In this document: piece after piece, positions 1 to 8,010 of the stretch | Position numbering within the stretch: position 1 is the stretch's first letter | Layout: every line of letters begins with the position of its first letter | Assembly (NCBI GenBank): GCA_024278415.1 | Contig: JAJRTI010000228.1 | Span: 1 to 17,473 of the forward strand | DNA length: 17,473 bases | Direction of reading: 5' to 3' | Source: Planctomycetota bacterium | Lineage (GTDB): Bacteria; Planctomycetota; Brocadiia; JAJRTI01 | Translations under genes and position numbers: made by a program | Notes under the pieces: generated by a model | The model's input: only the letters and a program-made list of their open reading frames with translations | Database searches by the model: none | What the model was told of the DNA's origin: nothing

Positions 1-54
1 AAACAGCAGCCCCACGCAAACAAAGGCGAAGCAGAACCTCTTCTTCACCGTCAC
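1..54 (-). CDS. Start of an exported protein, cut by the window edge
   Basis: Only the first 18 codons are present. They read MTVKKRFCFAFVCVGLLF from a GTG start: a short basic stretch followed by an uninterrupted hydrophobic run, which is what a Sec signal peptide or N-terminal membrane anchor looks like. A strong ribosome binding site (GGGAGGTGA, 59-67) sits 7 nt before the GTG; a second in-frame GTG two codons later is spaced less well. The start lies 15 nt after the stop of the PQQ-like propeller gene on the same strand, so the two are probably co-transcribed. The mature protein is outside the window and its function cannot be named. Confidence 0.6.
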   Translation of the reverse strand, partial: MTVKKRFCFAFVCVGLLF

Positions 55-58
55 GCTA

Positions 59-67
59 TCACCTCCC
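59..67 (-). promoter_or_regulatory. Ribosome binding site of the left-edge gene
   Basis: GGGAGGTGA on the minus strand is a near-perfect anti-Shine-Dalgarno match. It fills the 15-nt gap between the stop codon of the propeller gene and the GTG at 54, and it is the main evidence that a gene starts there. Confidence 0.6.
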
Positions 68-69
68 TT

Positions 70-1641
70 TTACAGCGCCTTACGCAAGTCGTAGCACGCG
101 ATGGCGTTCCTGAGCCGCACGTACGCGCGGCCGTCCACGAACGCGATGGACGTGCACGCCGCGAGCGGCATGCGCAGTTTGCCGAGCAGGCGGTACTGCT
201 CGGGCGTCGAGGCGATGATGTAAAGGAACGCGCGGCCCACCGGGAGCAGGAGCTTGCCATCGGCCAGCACGGCCGACGACAGCTCCGTGGCAGGGAGCTT
301 CTGGTCCCACGCGACCGCGCCCGTCTCGAGGCCCACACACATGCCGCGCGCTTTGTACCGGCCACCGAAAGAATAGACGTACCCATCATGGATCACCGGG
401 CTCGATCCGCGGTCCTTCATGGGCTTCGACCACAGCCGCTGTGCGCCGGCCAGCGACAGCTTGAACGCACACAGCCCCGGCTCCTTCGTGTTGCTCTGGA
501 TCGCCATGTAGTCCCCCGCGATGGCCGGGGTGCTCCATCCGCCGGCAGCCGCGCTCCACATGAGGCGGCCGTCCTTGGGGTCGATGCAATGCACCTTCTG
601 ATTGTCCATGCACACCAGATACGTTTTGCCGTCGTGGCGCCAGTACGCGGGCGAGGTGAACTTCGCTTTCACTGCCGGCTGCTTCCACACGGTCTTGCCG
701 GTCGCCACGTCAAACCCCGTCAGGCCGCCGGCCGCGAGCACCGCGATGCCGTCGACGACGACTGCGGAGGACGACTGCGTCACGCGGGGATTGGCGTCGG
801 TCTTGGCCTGCCAAAGCATTGCGCCCGTCTTGGCGTCGAGACAATAGAGGTCCCCCATCGACCCCAACACGATGCACTTGCCATCGGCGATGCAGGGCGT
901 GGACGAGCAGGCGTAGAGGTGGTTGCGTCCGGGCAGATCGCTCATCCACAGCGTCTTGCCCGTCTCTGCGTCGAAGCAGAACACGCGGTCGTAGGCCAGC
1001 GGCTCGCCCTTCCACGCCGCGCCGAGGATGCGCTTGTGGTGCTTCTTGTCGATGCCGTGGTCGTCGAGCCACTGCACAAGCGCCTCTTGGCTCTCGAACT
1101 CCTGGTCTTGGATCGTGGCCAGCTTGCGCAGGTCCTCCAGGCTCGGATCCTTGGCGCCTCTGAGCAGGCGCACGTAGGTCGGGTGCTCCCAGTTGAGCCC
1201 GGCCTGGGGCATGTTGGCCTTCACCCACGCCGCGATCCACTCGTGTTTGTCGCCGCCGCTCAACTTGGTGAACTCCGGCAAGCGGAGCGCGGCCTCGATC
1301 TTCTGCCGCAACTCCTCCGGCATGCCTGAGTGCCACCCGAGAGAGACGAGGCTGCGCTCGGTGAGTTTGCGTTTGGGGCTGCGCTTCTGGAACTTCCACT
1401 CCGAGTACACGTACACCCTGCCATCGGCCACGACCGGGCTGCCGAAGCCGCCCTGGTTCGCGCCGAGCACCTTCTCGCTCTGCCACACCGGCTTGAGCCG
1501 GTCCTTAGCCGCGGACTCGATGAGCGCGGGCGACGCAGGGGCAATGCCGTCGCGGTTGGGCCCGCGCCATTGCGCCCAGTCCGCGCCCAGGCACCAGGCG
1601 GGCAGTGCAAGAAACGCCGTCAGCAGGCAGGGGTATCTCAC
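70..1641 (-). CDS. Secreted PQQ-like beta-propeller repeat protein with a helical insertion
   Basis: A 523-aa exported beta-propeller of the PQQ-like (quinoprotein-fold) family. A GTG start at 1641 is preferred because AGGAG (1650-1654) lies 8 nt upstream and the N-terminus then reads MRYPCLLTAFLALPAW, a clean signal peptide cleaved near CLGA. The in-frame ATG at 1668 would put nine extra residues before it and place the ribosome site inside the gene. DWAQWRGPNRDG follows (about residues 21-32), a signature common at the N-terminus of planctomycete and verrucomicrobial members. Blade motifs recur: CFDAETGKTLW, CLDAKTGAMLW, GFDVATGKTVW, CIDPKDGRLMW, GLETGAVAW. Between the first and second blades lies an unusual helix-rich, charged insertion of about 120 residues (roughly 91-210). 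Catalytic residues of alcohol dehydrogenases are not evident, so a scaffold or binding role in the periplasm is more likely than an enzyme; that is inference. Confidence 0.88.
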   Translation of the reverse strand: MRYPCLLTAFLALPAWCLGADWAQWRGPNRDGIAPASPALIESAAKDRLKPVWQSEKVLGANQGGFGSPVVADGRVYVYSEWKFQKRSPKRKLTERSLVSLGWHSGMPEELRQKIEAALRLPEFTKLSGGDKHEWIAAWVKANMPQAGLNWEHPTYVRLLRGAKDPSLEDLRKLATIQDQEFESQEALVQWLDDHGIDKKHHKRILGAAWKGEPLAYDRVFCFDAETGKTLWMSDLPGRNHLYACSSTPCIADGKCIVLGSMGDLYCLDAKTGAMLWQAKTDANPRVTQSSSAVVVDGIAVLAAGGLTGFDVATGKTVWKQPAVKAKFTSPAYWRHDGKTYLVCMDNQKVHCIDPKDGRLMWSAAAGGWSTPAIAGDYMAIQSNTKEPGLCAFKLSLAGAQRLWSKPMKDRGSSPVIHDGYVYSFGGRYKARGMCVGLETGAVAWDQKLPATELSSAVLADGKLLLPVGRAFLYIIASTPEQYRLLGKLRMPLAACTSIAFVDGRAYVRLRNAIACYDLRKAL

Positions 1642-1648
1642 GCTTGGA

Positions 1649-1658
1649 TCTCCTCTTT
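1649..1658 (-). promoter_or_regulatory. Ribosome binding site fixing the GTG start of the propeller gene
   Basis: AAAGAGGAGA on the minus strand ends 7 nt before the GTG at 1641. It lies inside the longer open frame that begins with ATG at 1668, which argues for the shorter protein whose first residues form a signal peptide. Confidence 0.5.
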
Positions 1659-1763
1659 GCTGAGCCATAGGTCGATCCGGCCTTCGGGAGGGTGGCCCGG
1701 CCTGCCCGCAGAGCTGAATCGTGGGCTAATCCGGGCGTTGCAGTCTACCACGCGTGCGCGCGC

Positions 1764-1776
1764 CCGGGAAGCCCGG
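1764..1776 (-). terminator. Short GC hairpin after the sixA-like gene
   Basis: CCGGG, a 3-nt loop and CCCGG form a 5-bp stem 14 nt past the final stop (TGA, 1791-1793) of the phosphatase reading frame. There is no T tract after it, so it could be a weak terminator or chance in GC-rich DNA. Confidence 0.25.
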
Positions 1777-1790
1777 CGCAGCGGCCCGCG

Positions 1791-2285
1791 TCAGCCCTGC
1801 TTCTTCGGATAGTCGAAGAACACGACCTCGCCCGCGCCCGGGACGACGTCGCTCCACGACGGCACGTCGAAGTCCGCGCAGAAGATGCTGCACGTGGGCA
1901 CGTGGCCCACGCGCTGGCCGGTCAGGGTGTTGGCCAGTGTGGTGAAGTCCGGGTTGTGGCCGAACAGCATCAGACTCTAATGCGTGTCGTCCGTGCCGCG
2001 GATGATGTCCCACAGATCCTCGACGCCCCCCTCGTACACACGCTCCTCGACGACGATCTCGTCCTTAGGGTAGCCAAGCTCCTTGGCGAAGACTTTGGCT
2101 GTCTTGCGTGCGCGCTTGGCTGGGCTGGTGACGATAAGATCGGGCTTGACGCCCCGCGCCGCGAGCCGCTGGCCCATCACAGGCGCGTCGCGCTTGCCGC
2201 GCTTGTTCAACGGCCGGTCCCGGTCAGCGAGGCCGATGCGCTTCCAATCTGACTTGGCGTGTCGGACGAGGTAGACGCGTTTCAT
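1791..2285 (-). pseudogene. sixA: SixA-type phosphohistidine phosphatase interrupted by an in-frame TAG
   Basis: The histidine phosphatase (phosphoglycerate mutase-like) superfamily removes phosphate from phosphohistidine; SixA acts on HPt domains or PTS proteins. The frame starts MKRVYLVRHAKSDW, with the RHG-type catalytic motif (R8, H9) and a typical LNKRGKRDAP and TSPAKRARKTA core. After residue 102 (DDTH) there is a TAG (1977-1979). Reading on in the same frame gives SLMLFGHNPDFTTLANTLTG, which contains the second conserved catalytic histidine (GHNP), then a normal C-terminus ending FFDYPKKQG before TGA. The whole frame is 165 codons, counting the internal stop and before the final TGA being the last, which is the usual SixA length. 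A single CAG-to-TAG change would explain it. The first 102 residues alone would lack the second catalytic histidine. It is a nonsense pseudogene, a readthrough gene or a sequence error. Other genes here (the barrel protein, pcm and the GxxExxY gene) end in TAG, so TAG is a normal stop. Confidence 0.8.
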
Positions 2286-2457
2286 GGTCTGGTTCCTGGG
2301 CTATCATTGGGGTGTCTGAGGGCAAAGGCATATTACCAACCCGAGGCCCCCGCCGGCCAATCCACGCCGCTTGCAAGGCGTAGAGGATCATGCTGTACTC
2401 TCGCGCCTGACCCGTACATGCTTCGTGCCTTATGTGGGTGAAGGCCCGCCTCGGAGG

Positions 2458-2481
2458 CCACAAAGACACCAAGGCACAAAG
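2458..2481 (+). repeat. Solo ACAAAG-type repeat related to the GxxExxY cassette ends
   Basis: The sequence CCACAAAGACAC then CAAGGCACAAAG aligns with the ends of the cassette at 13347-13817 (CCACAGAGG, CAC, GAG, GGCACAGAG), differing mostly by A for G. It occurs once here, between the start of the phosphatase gene and the barrel gene, with no inverted partner and no nuclease gene beside it. It may be a remnant end or a member of a dispersed intergenic repeat family. Its mirror-strand translation gives the LCALVSLWP type of string often seen in spurious annotated proteins. Confidence 0.5.
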
Positions 2482-2512
2482 CTCCGCAAAGATGGATCGG
2501 AGGAAACCCCCG

Positions 2513-2602
2513 ATGCCCAACGATCACCAGGAAGGAGTCCGCGTTGTCCTCTCTGCTACTCTTCTTCCTTGCATGCTCGCACCCTGGCGCCACAGGAGGT
2601 GA
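2513..2602 (+). CDS. Possible 29-codon leader ORF overlapping the barrel gene start
   Basis: An ATG at 2513 sits behind GGAGGAAA (2499-2506) and opens a 29-residue frame (MPNDHQEGVRVVLSATLL, then PCMLAPWRHRR). Its TGA (2600-2602) is one base before an in-frame ATG of the large barrel gene (2604), which itself has GGAGG at 2595-2599. This is the arrangement of translational coupling. Against it, the frame overlaps the likely signal peptide of the barrel gene in another frame, and nothing in its sequence is recognisable. It could equally mark a frameshift in the 5' end of the large gene. Confidence 0.2.
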   Translation: MPNDHQEGVRVVLSATLLPCMLAPWRHRR

Positions 2603-5447
2603 CATGGCCGTTCTCAACGCAGGGCAGCTCCAACTCAGCATCGACTCGACCGGCCGCGTCGTGAGCATGCGCAGCACGCTGGACGGCCGCGAGTATGTGC
2701 CCGAAGGCCACCGCGTCGCTCTGCTCTATCTCGTCGTCGACGGCAAGAACCTTGCACCGACGGCCGCCGCGTTCGACGCTACGAGCGGCCGATTGAGACT
2801 CACCTATGGCGAGGCCGGGATCGCCGCGGTGGCGGCCGCGTCCGAGCGGCCGACGCATCTTAAGTTCGAGTTGGTGTCGGTGGAGGGCGCGAAGCCGTCG
2901 ATGATCCGATGGGGACACTTCGCCACGACCATCGGCAAGACGGTTGGGGCTACGGTCGGAGTGGTCAGAGATAGCCGCTTCGCGATTGGGATTCAGGCGC
3001 TGAACGTCCAGACCTCCGCAGGCGCTGCGCGGAAGAAGTACGGGAGCCTCCTCTATGCAGCCGCGAAGGAGCACGATGGCGGCGTGTTGGACTCGAAGAT
3101 CGCGCTGTTCGGCTGCCCCGCGGAAGAGGCGCTGGCCACCATCGGGAAGATCGAGGTCGCCGAAGGCCTGCCGCACCCCATGCTCGACGGCGTCTGGGCC
3201 AAACGTTCGCCGACCGCGCACTGGCCGTACCTGGCCGTCAACTTCTCCGAGGCGACCATGGACGACGTGCTGGAGACCGCGCAGAAAGGCGGCTTCAGAT
3301 ACGTGTATCACCCTGCGCCCTTCAAGACATGGGGCCACTTCCAACTCAAGCCGAATCTATTCCCCGACGGCGACGCGAGCCTGAAGCGCTGCGTGGACAA
3401 GGCGGCCAAGCTTGGCATTCGCCTTTGCGTGCATACGCTATCCGCCTTCATCACGACCAACGACCCGTACGTCACACCTGTGCCAGACCCGCGCCTGGCG
3501 AGATGGAGAGCGACGAACCTGAGTGCGGCCATCGACGAGCACGCCCGCGAGATCCCCATCGCAGACCCAGACGCGATCCGCGCCGCACAGCCGAGTGCGT
3601 GGAGCCAACTCGTGGCGATGATTGGTCAAGAGATCGTCCTGTACCAGGGCATCAGCGACACGAAGCCTTGGCGGCTCCTGGGCTGTCAGCGCGGTGCGTT
3701 TGGCACGAAAGCGGCCCGGCACGAAGCCGGAGCGGAGGTCGCGCGGCTTGCCACTCACCCCTACAAGACGCTCTTCCCCGGCATCACCAACGGCATGATG
3801 GACGAGATGACCCAGCGTCTCGTCGAACTGGCCAACTACACGGGAATCCGCATGCTATCCTTCGACGGCCTCGAAGGGCTTTGGTCGTACGGCCACGGAC
3901 CCTGGGCCGCCGCGCGCTTTGTGAAGCAGTGCGCCGATGGGTGGGACGTGGAAGTCGTGAACGGTGCCAGTTGCCTGATCCACTACAACTGGCACATCCA
4001 CACGCGCATGAACTGGGGCGAGTTGACCCAATCGGCCAAGGTCGATATCGACGAGTATCGCAGCAAGCGCTGCCAATACTACGAGGAGAACCTGTTGCCA
4101 AAGGGTATGGGCTGGTGGCGGCTCGGCCTGGCCACGTACGACTGGGAAGCCACGCGCATGGAGGACATCGAATACCTTCTGGCCAAGGCCGCGGGGCACA
4201 ACGCTACGCATGCCATGCAGGCGCAACCCGCAAGCTTGCGGCAGCACGGATACGGGGACGCGTGTCTCGCGTTGGTCAAGGCGTGGACCGAGGCCCGTGA
4301 GCAGGGCGCATTCTCTCCCGACCAGCTCGAGCGGCTGCGCGGCAAGGGCCGCGACTTCCATCTCGAGGAAATCGGCGAGAAGCAATGGCGGCTCACAGAG
4401 GTCAAGTACTCGCCATTCCATTGGCTTTGCCCCGGCGCGGGCCGCTCGCAGCCTCACGACGCGGCGCGGCAAGTCCTCAGCTTCACGACCGAGAGCGAGG
4501 CACACCTGGGCGCGACGTGTCGCTTCGAGAACCCGTGGGAGCGCCAGCCCCTGCGCTTCGAGCTTCGCGCGCTCGGCAGCTTCGACTACGAGCACGAGGG
4601 GAACATCGATCTCACGCCCAACTCGGCCGACGAGTTCAAGTGGGAGCATGACCTCCACAAAGACGCTCCGCGCCTGAAGGTCACGGACACGGAGGTCAAC
4701 GGGCGCAAGGGCTGCGAGATTGGCACGCAGTACGAGGGCAAGGACAGACCGTCTTGGGTCACGCGCGTCATCGCCAACCTCCCGAAGCCGCTCAACCTGC
4801 GGCGGCATCGCGGCTTGGGCATGTGGGTGCGCGGGGACGGCAAGGGCGAGTTGCTGTTTGTCGAGCTTGTCGCGCGCAACTGCAAGCGCCAGTACTACGT
4901 GCCCATCGATTTCACAGGCGAACGCTACTTCGAGTTCCCGTTAGGCGAGATGTGCCTCGGCCGCTACTACGCGTACGACTGGAACCACTGGAGCGGATTC
5001 GCGTCCTGGTGGGTCACGATGAAGGGCTTCGACTACGGCCACGTGGAGCGCATCACCATGGGGTTCAACGTCATCCCCCCTGGCCAGGAAGTACGCTGCT
5101 CGGTTGCGGGCATCAAGGCGCTGAAGGAGCTTGGCGCCAATCTCCAGCGCCCCACTGTGTCGCTCAACGGCGCCGAGATGTCCTTCGGCACAACCGCACC
5201 ACCGGGGAGCTACCTCATCTACAAGGGCGGAGACAACGCCGAACTGCGCGACGCCAACTACAGGCTGCTGCGCAAAGTCGCTGCGGCCGGCAACCGCATT
5301 GAGATTCTGCCTGGGCAGAATCAGATCCAGGTCAACTACGACGGTGACGGGGGCCCTGCGCCCTGGTCGCGGTGGGAATTCAAGTGCGTCGGCAGACCGG
5401 AGAGCGTGTCGGCTCTCACCGCGAACAGACCTCCCAAAGACCGGTAG
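2544..5447 (+). CDS. Putative lipoprotein with a TIM-barrel glycoside-hydrolase-like domain
   Basis: 967 residues; I do not recognise a named enzyme family. The TTG start at 2544 is chosen because AAGGAG (2532-2537) lies 6 nt before it and the N-terminus (LLLFFLAC, C11) looks like a lipobox, although no basic residue precedes it. An alternative ATG at 2604 has GGAGG close by but would remove the export signal. Residues 22-210 look like a beta-rich N-terminal domain. About 215-560 look like a (beta/alpha)8 barrel: GGFRYVYHP (249-257), GIRLCVHTLSAF (291-302), LSFDGLEG (438-445) with D441 and E444 as candidate catalytic acids, then YNWHIHTRMNWGE. A small beta insertion (about 360-402, GCQRGAFGTKAARHEAGAEV) interrupts the barrel. 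The C-terminal 300 residues look like one or two carbohydrate-binding beta-sandwiches. It converges on a GH42-like gene. A role in envelope glycan breakdown is inferred. Confidence 0.75.
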   Translation: MSSLLLFFLACSHPGATGGDMAVLNAGQLQLSIDSTGRVVSMRSTLDGREYVPEGHRVALLYLVVDGKNLAPTAAAFDATSGRLRLTYGEAGIAAVAAASERPTHLKFELVSVEGAKPSMIRWGHFATTIGKTVGATVGVVRDSRFAIGIQALNVQTSAGAARKKYGSLLYAAAKEHDGGVLDSKIALFGCPAEEALATIGKIEVAEGLPHPMLDGVWAKRSPTAHWPYLAVNFSEATMDDVLETAQKGGFRYVYHPAPFKTWGHFQLKPNLFPDGDASLKRCVDKAAKLGIRLCVHTLSAFITTNDPYVTPVPDPRLARWRATNLSAAIDEHAREIPIADPDAIRAAQPSAWSQLVAMIGQEIVLYQGISDTKPWRLLGCQRGAFGTKAARHEAGAEVARLATHPYKTLFPGITNGMMDEMTQRLVELANYTGIRMLSFDGLEGLWSYGHGPWAAARFVKQCADGWDVEVVNGASCLIHYNWHIHTRMNWGELTQSAKVDIDEYRSKRCQYYEENLLPKGMGWWRLGLATYDWEATRMEDIEYLLAKAAGHNATHAMQAQPASLRQHGYGDACLALVKAWTEAREQGAFSPDQLERLRGKGRDFHLEEIGEKQWRLTEVKYSPFHWLCPGAGRSQPHDAARQVLSFTTESEAHLGATCRFENPWERQPLRFELRALGSFDYEHEGNIDLTPNSADEFKWEHDLHKDAPRLKVTDTEVNGRKGCEIGTQYEGKDRPSWVTRVIANLPKPLNLRRHRGLGMWVRGDGKGELLFVELVARNCKRQYYVPIDFTGERYFEFPLGEMCLGRYYAYDWNHWSGFASWWVTMKGFDYGHVERITMGFNVIPPGQEVRCSVAGIKALKELGANLQRPTVSLNGAEMSFGTTAPPGSYLIYKGGDNAELRDANYRLLRKVAAAGNRIEILPGQNQIQVNYDGDGGPAPWSRWEFKCVGRPESVSALTANRPPKDR

Positions 5448-5456
5448 CCCCCATGC

Positions 5457-5485
5457 CCTCCCGAAGGTTTCCGGCCTCCGGGAGG
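5457..5485. terminator. Hairpin between convergent genes
   Basis: CCTCCCG (5457-5463) and CGGGAGG (5479-5485) form a perfect 7-bp GC stem around a 15-nt loop. It lies in the 45-nt gap between the convergent barrel gene and GH42-like gene, and could end transcription from both sides. There is no strong T tract. Confidence 0.45.
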
Positions 5486-5492
5486 ATATCAG

Positions 5493-7763
5493 TCAGCGCG
5501 CGACCTCCAGCAGCCACGTGGTCGGCCGGCCGCACGTGAGTTCGATTCGGCGGGTGCGGTCGGACAGCCGCCGGCCCGTGGCCGCGTCCGTCACCCTCAG
5601 TTCGCGGGGCAGGCGCAGCACGTGCCGGCCGGGCTTGGCCGTGTGCACCACAATGTGCGATCGGCCGACGTACACGATATCGTCGCCGTCGACGTACTGA
5701 TGGCAGCCGGCGGCCGCGGCCACGCGGCGCAGCACCCAACTGGGCAGCGGTGCGGACGCGAAGTAGAAGCTGCGCCACCCGTCGCGAGCAACCATGGCCG
5801 CGGCCGGTGTGGTCGTACCCTGGTAGATTGCGAGCGCCTCGCCGCCAGTAACTTGCCAGGCCGGGGCGACCGGCTTCGCGCGGCCGAAGGGCACAGGATG
5901 GACGCCGCCGGGGTCGAGCGCCTGAGTCGGCTCCATCTGGAACGATGATAGGTTCTCGACCTTGGCCACGCTCATGCCGGTGAGGTCCGAGACCCGAGCC
6001 GGCACAAGGCCGCGGGGCGAGAGATAGCCGGGAGCATAGAACCAAAGCGTTGTCACGCCCGGCCGGCGGGTCAGCCGCTTGAGCGTGGCCGCCTGTGCGT
6101 CGGTGAGGGCGAACGCGTTCCACACGATGTACAGCTTGTATCCGTCCAACGCGTCCGCGTCCGCGAGCGAGTAGATGTCGTATGATGCGCCCATCTTGCC
6201 CAGCGCGTCGAGCTGCCGAAAAATGAGGTCGTACGACAGATCGCGCCAACTCGACTGCTGGAAGAAGCACTGCCGCGGGTCGTAGATCACGGCTATTTCG
6301 GGCCGAGGCAACACGCGCGGAGCTTGCAGTGCGCGGCGCCAGATGCGCTGGTAGAGCGCGAACTCGGCGCGCACGTCGTCGCTTTTGTACCAAACCCCGC
6401 CCTCCACGGCCTTGCCCCAGCGCCCAGCCTGGTCCCACCACCAGAGGCCGAGGCCATTGGTGAGCGCGTATCCGAACCCGCGGCGCATGAGCGCCCGCGT
6501 CTCCGCCAAGTTCTGAGGCACATTGCGGTTCGGCACTTGAGCTTTGCCCGGCGGCTTGGGAGCCAGATGCGTGGGCTGGTCGAACTCATACCACACGAGC
6601 TTCCCGTGCAGCCGCGCCGAGCCCACGAGGCACATGGAGGGGCTGTGCCCGCCGAGCCTGCGCGACTGGTACGACTGCGGGCTACACAGGAAATCAATGT
6701 CCCGCGAGGCCATGACGCGGTCGAAGTCCGCGTGGCCGGTGCGCTGCCGAGCGCGGCTGCCGCCGATGTGGGAGAACATGAACTCGCCGAAAAACGCGCC
6801 GGTGATGCGCCGAGGCGAGGCCTGCTTGGCGACACGGGCAAAGTGCAAGAGCGAATCCGCCACTTGCTGCGCGTTGCACTCGAAGTAGTCCGACGCGATT
6901 GCGCACGCGGTTGGGTCGTTCAGTTGGTTGGGCAGGAGCGCCCGCACCAGCTCCTCGGTCGGCGGGGTGGCGGACGCGAGCGTCACCTCCTCCGACCGCC
7001 ACGCCTGTCTGAGCCGCTCGTCAGTCCCGTACTTGCGGCGTAGAAACTCGCGGAACGCCGCGGCCATCGCGGGCGAGTGGTCCACCGCCATGTTCGAGAG
7101 CGCGGCGTATCGTTTGCCCGGCAGGTCGCCGCGCTTCTGCCGATAGAAATTCCATTCGCCGGACCAGCCGGCGAACAGCAGATAGCCCAGCACGTGCTTC
7201 TCCAGGCCCGCGCGTTGGAGATGCCGGATGAGCGCGGCGAGCCGCTTGCCGGCCTCGCGGCGCCACACCTTGGACGCGTAGGAATGGCACGCGTTCCACT
7301 TCGAATGGAAGATGCGCGTGCCGTCCTGGTAGGTCAGGATCTCGTCCGGGTGTGCGTCGGCCCATGTTTGGGGAGCGTACAGATGGACACGCAGCAACAC
7401 GAGCACATTGGGGTCAAGCCGCGCCAGCGCGCGGAGGCGCGCGTCGAGCCCCGCGTACTGCGCGGCCTCGCCAGCCGGGTTGAGCTTGTCGAAGTCCTCA
7501 CGCCAGTCCATGCTGGTGTCGAACTGGTGGAGGTGGATTCCCGCGTCCGCGAACGACTGGGCCAGGGAATCCGCGACGAGTTTCCGATCCCACGTCGCGT
7601 TGAAGAACATGTGCGCCGGGATCGGCCGGCCGTCTACGACGAGCGTCGGCTCGCCGTCCACCGAGCGCACCTCCACCGAATCTGCCGGCCACGCGGCCGC
7701 GCAGAGTCCGAGTGCGATAACGAGTGGCCAAATGAATGATGCCGCTCTCGTATCCGTTCGCAT
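5493..7763 (-). CDS. Secreted GH42-like glycosidase (beta-galactosidase family)
   Basis: 756 residues with a signal peptide (IWPLVIALGLCAAAWPADS, cleaved near residue 27), so probably periplasmic or outer. The body resembles beta-galactosidase-type TIM barrels of clan GH-A (GH42 and relatives). GYLLFAGWSGEWNF places E203 where the acid/base glutamate is expected, and LVWYEFDQPTH places E393 as the candidate nucleophile. From about residue 480 (RPEIAVIYDPRQCFF, then DLSYDLIFRQLDALG) it resembles the glutamine-amidotransferase-like domain called the beta-galactosidase trimerisation domain, including YKLYIVWNAFALTD. The C-terminus is beta-rich. GGAGG lies 13 nt before the ATG, longer than usual. 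The gene follows the secreted beta-helix gene on the same strand, with a large hairpin array between them. The substrate is unknown; many distant GH42-like proteins are not galactosidases. Confidence 0.8.
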   Translation of the reverse strand: MRTDTRAASFIWPLVIALGLCAAAWPADSVEVRSVDGEPTLVVDGRPIPAHMFFNATWDRKLVADSLAQSFADAGIHLHQFDTSMDWREDFDKLNPAGEAAQYAGLDARLRALARLDPNVLVLLRVHLYAPQTWADAHPDEILTYQDGTRIFHSKWNACHSYASKVWRREAGKRLAALIRHLQRAGLEKHVLGYLLFAGWSGEWNFYRQKRGDLPGKRYAALSNMAVDHSPAMAAAFREFLRRKYGTDERLRQAWRSEEVTLASATPPTEELVRALLPNQLNDPTACAIASDYFECNAQQVADSLLHFARVAKQASPRRITGAFFGEFMFSHIGGSRARQRTGHADFDRVMASRDIDFLCSPQSYQSRRLGGHSPSMCLVGSARLHGKLVWYEFDQPTHLAPKPPGKAQVPNRNVPQNLAETRALMRRGFGYALTNGLGLWWWDQAGRWGKAVEGGVWYKSDDVRAEFALYQRIWRRALQAPRVLPRPEIAVIYDPRQCFFQQSSWRDLSYDLIFRQLDALGKMGASYDIYSLADADALDGYKLYIVWNAFALTDAQAATLKRLTRRPGVTTLWFYAPGYLSPRGLVPARVSDLTGMSVAKVENLSSFQMEPTQALDPGGVHPVPFGRAKPVAPAWQVTGGEALAIYQGTTTPAAAMVARDGWRSFYFASAPLPSWVLRRVAAAAGCHQYVDGDDIVYVGRSHIVVHTAKPGRHVLRLPRELRVTDAATGRRLSDRTRRIELTCGRPTTWLLEVAR

Positions 7764-7895
7764 TCTGTACTGCTAACCTCCAACAGACATCAAAGTTTCT
7801 TTGCACTCTTCTCCCGTTCCCAAGCACCCGTCCCCGGTTCTGCGCGATCCACCGTACTTTGCCATGTCCTTTCCTCATCAATCTCGCGGGACAAT

Positions 7896-7993
7896 CAACG
7901 CCAACGGCGTTGTGTCCTAAAGCCCAGGGTTGTGCACGCAGTGCGCAACCCTGGGTAATGGGCGAGGATACGCCGCGAACCCCAACGGGGTTC
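7896..7993 (+). repeat. 98-nt hairpin unit, copy A
   Basis: Small hairpin, 10-nt spacer, large hairpin, 21-nt spacer, small hairpin. Both small loops read AAC on this strand. Compared with the reverse complement of copy B, the stems match well (13/17, 25/33, 15/17) while the 21-nt spacers match at only 5 positions, about chance. Confidence 0.75.
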
Positions 7994-8010
7994 CGTCCTC
8001 TGGGAAGACG

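Noticed and set aside
388..1329. 313-codon open frame on the plus strand
   Set aside because: It is antisense to the PQQ-like propeller gene, whose blade repeats are clear.
1977..1979. TAG as pyrrolysine or as a reassigned sense codon
   Set aside because: Several intact genes here end in TAG, and no Pyl genes or context were seen, so nonsense mutation or error is simpler.
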